From: Clostridium thailandense
GTDB taxonomy: Bacteria > Bacillota > Clostridia > Clostridiales > Clostridiaceae
Assembly: GCF_019207025.1 (NCBI RefSeq)
Contig: NZ_JAEEGC010000037.1
Coordinates: 62,001 to 126,000, forward strand
Reading direction: 5' to 3'
Length of the DNA: 64,000 bases
A model generated the notes under the pieces. The model saw only the letters and a list, made by a program, of their open reading frames with translations, was not told the origin of the DNA and made no database searches. The translations under genes and the position numbers were made by a program. Shown one piece after another: positions 59,960-64,000 of the stretch. Numbering within the stretch: the first letter of the stretch is position 1; each line of letters opens with the position of its first letter.

Positions 59960-60877
59960 TTAAAATATACTTAAGTCTAATTCCTTTGACAACTCCTCTA
60001 AAATCTTTACTCCTGCAATGCTATTACCTTTAGTATCAAGAGCTGGTCCAAATACACCTATCCCCATTCTCATAGGAACTGCAGCAAGTATACCACCACC
60101 TACACCACTTTTACATGGCACACCTACATTTACTGCTATATCTCCAGATGCATCATACATTCCACAGGTAACCATTATAGTTTTGACAATCCTGGCTACA
60201 TAACCAGGTATTACCCTTTCTCCATTCCAAGGTAAAACGCCATTATTAGCTAGTACCGCTCCTATTCTAGATATATCTCTACAGTTTGCCTTTATAGAAC
60301 ACTGCTTGAAATAAACATCCAGCACTTCCTCTACATCCCCATCTATTATTCCTGTACTTTTCATAAAATAAGCTAATGCTCTGTTTCTATCTCCTGTTTT
60401 TCTCTCAGAATTATACACATCTTCATCAATATTTATCTCCGGATTACCTGTTATTTTTCTAGTAAATTTCAAAATTCTTTCAAAAATCTTGTCCCTATTT
60501 TCTCCTTCAATCAAGGAAACTGTTGCAATAGCTCCTGAGTTTATCATGGGATTTAAAGGTCTATGTGGATTTTTAGTTTCTAAATTTATTATAGAATTAA
60601 AAGCATCTGCAGTTGGTTCCATTCCAACTTTCTTAAAAACGTTTTCTCTACCATTATCTAAAATAGCCAACATTAATGTGATAACTTTAGAAATACTTTG
60701 AATTGTAAACTTTTCTTCATATTTTCCTGCACAATGTTCTTCTCCATCTAATGTCGTAACACATATTCCAAGACTCATAGAATCAGCTTTATTTAACTCT
60801 GGTATGTATGAAGCTACTTTTCCTTCAACTGCATATTTTACATTGTTTTCAACTAAAGTACTTAATAATTTTTCCAT
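59960..60877 (-). CDS. glsA: Glutaminase
   Basis: Hydrolyses L-glutamine to glutamate and ammonia, with a serine beta-lactamase-like fold. SxxK motif in IQSISKVITL, NPMINSGAIATVSLI and KSGVGGGILAAVPMRMGIGVF are the family marks. The ATG at 60877 follows GGGAGC by 7 nt. 305 aa. Monocistronic. Confidence 0.96.
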   Translation of the reverse strand: MEKLLSTLVENNVKYAVEGKVASYIPELNKADSMSLGICVTTLDGEEHCAGKYEEKFTIQSISKVITLMLAILDNGRENVFKKVGMEPTADAFNSIINLETKNPHRPLNPMINSGAIATVSLIEGENRDKIFERILKFTRKITGNPEINIDEDVYNSERKTGDRNRALAYFMKSTGIIDGDVEEVLDVYFKQCSIKANCRDISRIGAVLANNGVLPWNGERVIPGYVARIVKTIMVTCGMYDASGDIAVNVGVPCKSGVGGGILAAVPMRMGIGVFGPALDTKGNSIAGVKILEELSKELDLSIF

Positions 60878-61082
60878 ATAATTTGCTCCCATCCATCATC
60901 ATAAAATTTCATAATTTGTTAATAATTCCATATTAAATTGAATGCAAATCCTTCATAACTTCATATGGATTTTGAAGTTAATCCGTTAAGATTAATAAAT
61001 TTTGTATTATAACCTGCATATATGATTATATATCGTTTTTTCAAATTTGTAACTATTTTTATTAATATTATATAAAAAAAAG

Positions 61083-61107
61083 ACAGCAGAGTTTATCATT
61101 CTGCTGT
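61083..61107 (-). terminator. Terminator after the small ORF
   Basis: ACAGCAGA and TCTGCTGT form a perfect 8-bp stem, 9-nt loop, then a run of eight U on the minus strand. Confidence 0.9.
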
Positions 61108-61124
61108 TGCTTATATAAAAATCA

Positions 61125-61259
61125 TTAACCTTTTGGAATTATTCTTCCTATCATGTCAAATAAAAACCTAGAAGAATCTTTCTTTTCAGTTTTTACTTTT
61201 TTAGTATCGACATCTTTTTTGCTATCTTCATAATTCGTATCTTTTCCCATTGTTTTCAT
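61125..61259 (-). CDS. Small Lys/Asp-rich hypothetical protein
   Basis: 44 aa from the ATG at 61259, with AGGAAG 8 nt upstream. Very hydrophilic middle (DSKKDVDTKKVKTEKKDSS) and a short amphipathic end (RFLFDMIGRIIPKG). A well-formed terminator 18 nt past the stop supports a real transcript. No family recognised. Confidence 0.5.
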   Translation of the reverse strand: MKTMGKDTNYEDSKKDVDTKKVKTEKKDSSRFLFDMIGRIIPKG

Positions 61260-61406
61260 AAAGACCACTTCCTTCCTTAGATTTTTATTTGCAATTATTA
61301 TATTCTCTAAAATCACAAACTTTATGTTTCTATTATTATAATATGTTTACAAGCAATTGTCACTATGAATTTTAAAAATTTTTTGAATTTTTTTAATATT
61401 ATAAAA

Positions 61407-61437
61407 TAGTGTCTCTAAAATTAATGTAGAGACACTA
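61407..61437 (-). terminator. Terminator of the NifU-like/GGGtGRT operon
   Basis: TAGTGTCTCTA and TAGAGACACTA form a perfect 11-bp stem with a 9-nt loop, followed by UUUU on the minus strand. Confidence 0.85.
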
Positions 61438-61463
61438 TAAATGAAGATATTATTACATTTTTG

Positions 61464-62465
61464 TTATTTATTTAATGCTTCCTCAATGGCAACTGCTACT
61501 GCAACTGAAGCTCCTACCATTGGGTTATTCCCCATTCCAATTAGACCCATCATTTCAACGTGAGCTGGAACAGATGAAGAACCAGCAAATTGAGCATCTG
61601 AGTGCATTCTTCCCATAGTATCTGTCATACCATATGAAGCTGGACCTGCTGCCATGTTATCTGGGTGAAGAGTTCTTCCAGTACCACCACCTGATGCAAC
61701 TGAGAAATACTTCTTGCCTTGTTCAACACATTCTTTTTTGTATGTTCCAGCAACTGGATGTTGGAATCTTGTTGGATTAGTTGAGTTACCAGTTATTGAT
61801 ACGTCAACTCCCTCTTTGTGCATTATTGCAACACCTTCTCTAACATCATCTGAACCATAGCATTTAACTTTTGCTCTTGGACCCTTTGAGAAAGCAACTT
61901 CTCTAACTACTTCTAATTTTCCGGTAAAATAATCAAATTTAGTTTCAACATATGTAAAACCATTAATTCTAGAAATTACATAAGCAGCATCTTTTCCAAG
62001 ACCGTTTAATATAACTCTTAATGGTTCTTGTCTAACTTTGTTAGCTTTTTCAGCAATTTTAATTGCTCCTTCTGCAGCAGCAAAAGATTCATGTCCTGCT
62101 AAAAATGCAAAACATTTAGTTTCTTCTCTAAGTAGCATGGCTGCTAAGTTTCCATGTCCTAAGCCAACTTTTCTATCATCCGCAACTGATCCTGGGATAC
62201 AGAAAGCTTGTAGACCTTCTCCTAAAACTTCTGCAGCTTCAGCTGCTTTAGTAGCACCTTTTTTTATAGCTATTGCAGCCCCTAATATGTAGGCCCAACA
62301 AGCATTCTCAAAACATATTGGCTGAGTTGATTTAACTATATTGTAAACATCTATTCCCTTTTCATCACAAACAGCTTTAGCTTCTTCTATAGTCTTCATG
62401 CCATACTTTTCAAGTACTGGTGTAATCTGATTAATTCTTCTTTCATAACTTTCAAATAATGCCAT
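61464..62465 (-). CDS. GGGtGRT family protein
   Basis: 333 aa. Named for the motif visible as SVASGGGTGRTLHPDNMAAG. Other marks are FENACWAYILGAAIAIKKGA, LGHGNLAAMLLREETKCFAFLAGHESFAAAEGAI and a C-terminal GMGNNPMVGASVAVAVAIEEA. Ala/Gly-rich, soluble, several well-spaced Cys (near 48, 54). Biochemical function unknown. Found beside a NifU-like scaffold in clostridia and here only 21 nt downstream of it, so both probably work together on a cluster- or sulfur-related reaction; that is inference. Confidence 0.88.
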   Translation of the reverse strand: MALFESYERRINQITPVLEKYGMKTIEEAKAVCDEKGIDVYNIVKSTQPICFENACWAYILGAAIAIKKGATKAAEAAEVLGEGLQAFCIPGSVADDRKVGLGHGNLAAMLLREETKCFAFLAGHESFAAAEGAIKIAEKANKVRQEPLRVILNGLGKDAAYVISRINGFTYVETKFDYFTGKLEVVREVAFSKGPRAKVKCYGSDDVREGVAIMHKEGVDVSITGNSTNPTRFQHPVAGTYKKECVEQGKKYFSVASGGGTGRTLHPDNMAAGPASYGMTDTMGRMHSDAQFAGSSSVPAHVEMMGLIGMGNNPMVGASVAVAVAIEEALNK

Positions 62466-62486
62466 TTTATTCGTCCTCCTTATATA

Positions 62487-63179
62487 TTATTCATGTCTTG
62501 GATCGATAACTTTTACAGCTTCATCAAATCTACCATATTGTCCAGTAGCTTTTTCCATAGCAACGCTCGCATCCATTCCTTTTCCTATCATTTCCATCAT
62601 TTTTCCAAGGTGAACGAATTTATATCCTATAACCTCGTTATTTTCATCTAAAGCCACGTTTGTAACGTATCCTTCAGCCATTTCTAAGTATCTAGTTCCT
62701 TTAGCCTTTGTTCCATACATAGTACCAACTTGGCTTCTTAATCCTTTTCCTAAGTCTTCAAGACCTGCTCCTATTGGTAGTCCACCTTCTGAAAAAGCAG
62801 TTTGAGTTCTTCCATATACTATTTGTAAGAATAATTCTCTCATTGCTGTATTTATAGCATCACAAACTAAGTCTGTGTTTAATGCTTCAAGTATAGTCTT
62901 TCCTGGAAGTATTTCTGATGCCATAGCAGCTGAGTGAGTCATTCCTGAACATCCTATTGTTTCAACTAGAGCTTCTTCTATTATACCGTCTTTAACATTT
63001 AAAGTAAGTTTGCAAGCACCTTGTTGTGGAGCGCACCAACCTATACCGTGTGTTAAACCTGCTATGTCTTTTATCTCTTTAGCACGTACCCATTTTCCCT
63101 CTTCTGGAATTGGAGCTGATTGATGGTTCGCTCCTTTAGTTACGCAACACATTCTGTCAACTTCTGTTGAATAAATCAT
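62487..63179 (-). CDS. NifU-like iron-sulfur scaffold protein
   Basis: 230 aa, related to the NifU/IscU N-terminal scaffold. The three likely ligand Cys lie in GIGWCAPQQGACKL, VETIGCSGMTHSAAMASEIL and NTDLVCDAINTAMRELF, the second resembling the FGCGSAIASSS motif of IscU. An extended C-terminal half (about 130-230) is not part of ordinary IscU. No cysteine desulfurase gene is adjacent. Preceded by a structured leader. Role with the GGGtGRT partner unknown. Confidence 0.82.
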   Translation of the reverse strand: MIYSTEVDRMCCVTKGANHQSAPIPEEGKWVRAKEIKDIAGLTHGIGWCAPQQGACKLTLNVKDGIIEEALVETIGCSGMTHSAAMASEILPGKTILEALNTDLVCDAINTAMRELFLQIVYGRTQTAFSEGGLPIGAGLEDLGKGLRSQVGTMYGTKAKGTRYLEMAEGYVTNVALDENNEVIGYKFVHLGKMMEMIGKGMDASVAMEKATGQYGRFDEAVKVIDPRHE

Positions 63180-63233
63180 TTTTTATTCTCCTTCCTACAC
63201 ATATCAATATTACTTTATGTAGAACATAGTTAT

Positions 63234-63295
63234 GTCCCAATAGTATTGTTTTTAACCCACAGGGACTATTTCGTTCCCACTTGGGCGTTAAAAAC
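63234..63295 (-). promoter_or_regulatory. Structured leader upstream of the NifU-like gene
   Basis: Perfect 9-bp outer stem GTTTTTAAC (63248-63256) / GTTAAAAAC (63287-63295), enclosing CCCA/TGGG and GGGA/TCCC stems and a 9-nt loop. On the transcript the inner GUCCC can instead pair with GGGAC at 63234-63238. No U-tract. Possible cis-regulatory RNA or protein-binding site. Confidence 0.6.
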
Positions 63296-63410
63296 TTCTT
63301 TTCTTAACAATTATATTTTAGCAAATAAAGCCTTCCATAACAATATGTTTTATGTAAAATTTTAAAGTAAATCTATATACACAACATTTTGATAATTAAG
63401 AAATATCTTA

Positions 63411-63438
63411 TTGTACTTTCTTCAACTAATGTTATAAT
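63411..63438 (+). promoter_or_regulatory. Promoter of ndk
   Basis: TTGTAC (63411-63416), 16-nt spacer, TATAAT (63433-63438), 32 nt before the start codon. Confidence 0.75.
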
Positions 63439-63470
63439 TTAATCTAATAACTTTGAAAGGAAATTTTAAA

Positions 63471-63878
63471 ATGTTTGAAAGAACTCTTGTATTAATTAAA
63501 CCAGATGGCGTTCAAAGAAAACTTATGGGAAAAATTATTAGTTGCTATGAAGACAAAGGTTTAACTATTTCAGCAATGAAAATGCTCTATGCTACTAATG
63601 ATATTTTACAACAGCATTATATAGAACATAAAAATAAAACTTTTTTTAATGAACTTATATCTTATCTTCTCGAAGGCAAAATCGTAGCTATGATTGTTGA
63701 AGGTAACAATGCCATTAATGTAGTAAGAAAAATAAATGGTGCTACAGATCCTCTTAATGCAGATATGGGAAGTATTAGAGGAAGATTCGGAAATGATAAA
63801 ACTAAAAACCTAGTTCATTCTTCTGATAGTATAGATACTGCTCAGAGAGAGCTTACTCTTTGGTTTCCAGAATTCTAA
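63471..63878 (+). CDS. ndk: Nucleoside diphosphate kinase, divergent
   Basis: Transfers the gamma-phosphate between nucleoside tri- and diphosphates through a phospho-His. FERTLVLIKPDGVQRKLMGKI is typical, and the catalytic His116 lies in NLVHSSDSIDTAQRE. Changes from consensus are HSSD for HGSD and GSIRGRFG for GTIRGDFA. The ATG at 63471 follows AAAGGAAA; an in-frame ATG at 63453 has no site. 135 aa, normal length. Function is likely kept since the His and most surroundings remain. Confidence 0.9.
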   Translation: MFERTLVLIKPDGVQRKLMGKIISCYEDKGLTISAMKMLYATNDILQQHYIEHKNKTFFNELISYLLEGKIVAMIVEGNNAINVVRKINGATDPLNADMGSIRGRFGNDKTKNLVHSSDSIDTAQRELTLWFPEF

Positions 63879-63905
63879 TATTTGAATAAAATTTCAAATC
63901 ACCTA

Positions 63906-63934
63906 TTGACTATCTTAATTGTATATGATATTAT
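63906..63934 (+). promoter_or_regulatory. Promoter of tRNA-Leu(CAA)
   Basis: TTGACT (63906-63911), 17-nt spacer, TATTAT (63929-63934), 13 nt before the tRNA. Confidence 0.75.
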
Positions 63935-63947
63935 TAGTTTGTCGCTT

Positions 63948-64000
63948 GCCGAAGTGGTGGAATTGGCAGACGCAACGGACTCAAAATCCGTCGCTGGCAA
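63948..64000 (+). tRNA. tRNA-Leu (anticodon CAA), cut by the window end
   Basis: Starts GCCGAAG TG GTGGAATTGGCAGACGC; anticodon stem ACGGA/TCCGT with loop CTCAAAA gives CAA. The variable arm begins but the T arm and 3' acceptor lie beyond base 64000. Confidence 0.93.

Overview
The window is low-GC, AT-rich chromosomal DNA from an anaerobic spore-forming Firmicute, most like Clostridium sensu stricto. Reasons: sporulation genes (gpr, spoIIP, a spoIVFA/spoIVFB pair, a spore-protein-like repeat protein), Gram-positive Shine-Dalgarno sequences with some GTG and TTG starts, an L27 with a cleavable N-terminus beside its protease Prp, and a selenocysteine formate dehydrogenase. I do not assign a species. 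No phage, intact transposon or CRISPR array is seen; nearly everything is core genome.

Layout. 1-8.3 kb: spoIIP and gpr, rpsT on the opposite strand, then holA, comEC and a P-type ATPase-like gene (leftward). 8.9-14.5 kb: an oligopeptide ABC transporter, oppBCDFA (rightward). 14.5-19.4 kb: a hairpin repeat, an MFS transporter remnant, and the complete selenocysteine machinery selC-selB-selA-selD (leftward); selD itself carries an in-frame UGA. 19.5-23 kb: comEA, dacF, rluD, ridA. 23.1-45.6 kb: a long leftward block matching the Bacillus order radC-mreBCD-minCD-spoIVFAB-rplU-prp-rpmA-obg, with pbp2, minE, rodA, mgsA, two radical-SAM-linked genes and rng inserted, and yhbY-nadD-yqeK beyond obg. 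Upstream lie maf, a DUF4321 gene, a possible SPOR-type protein, a GNAT-like protein and an ACT protein.

46.2-53.5 kb: a sigma-54 activator facing a formate dehydrogenase region (fdhF with UGA, moeA, mobB, a ferredoxin-like protein, a separate P-loop protein). The selenium genes 30 kb away supply Sec for FdhF; moeA and mobB supply its molybdenum cofactor. 53.8-64 kb: a small repeat protein, a DUF166 protein, tRNA-Leu(GAG), a lytic transglycosylase, coaE, polA, glsA, a small ORF, a GGGtGRT protein with a NifU-like partner behind a structured leader, a divergent ndk, and the start of tRNA-Leu(CAA).

The most unusual observations are: (1) a full-length P-type ATPase homologue in which nearly every catalytic motif is altered, next to a ComEC without its metallo-beta-lactamase site; (2) two related long hairpin elements (22440-22609 and 47621-47747), with a possible third at 14522-14599; (3) a nested RNA structure upstream of the NifU-like/GGGtGRT pair, a pair of unknown function; (4) selenoprotein SelD and FdhF with visible SECIS-like hairpins; (5) an unexplained structured stretch between tRNA-Leu and the DUF166 gene.
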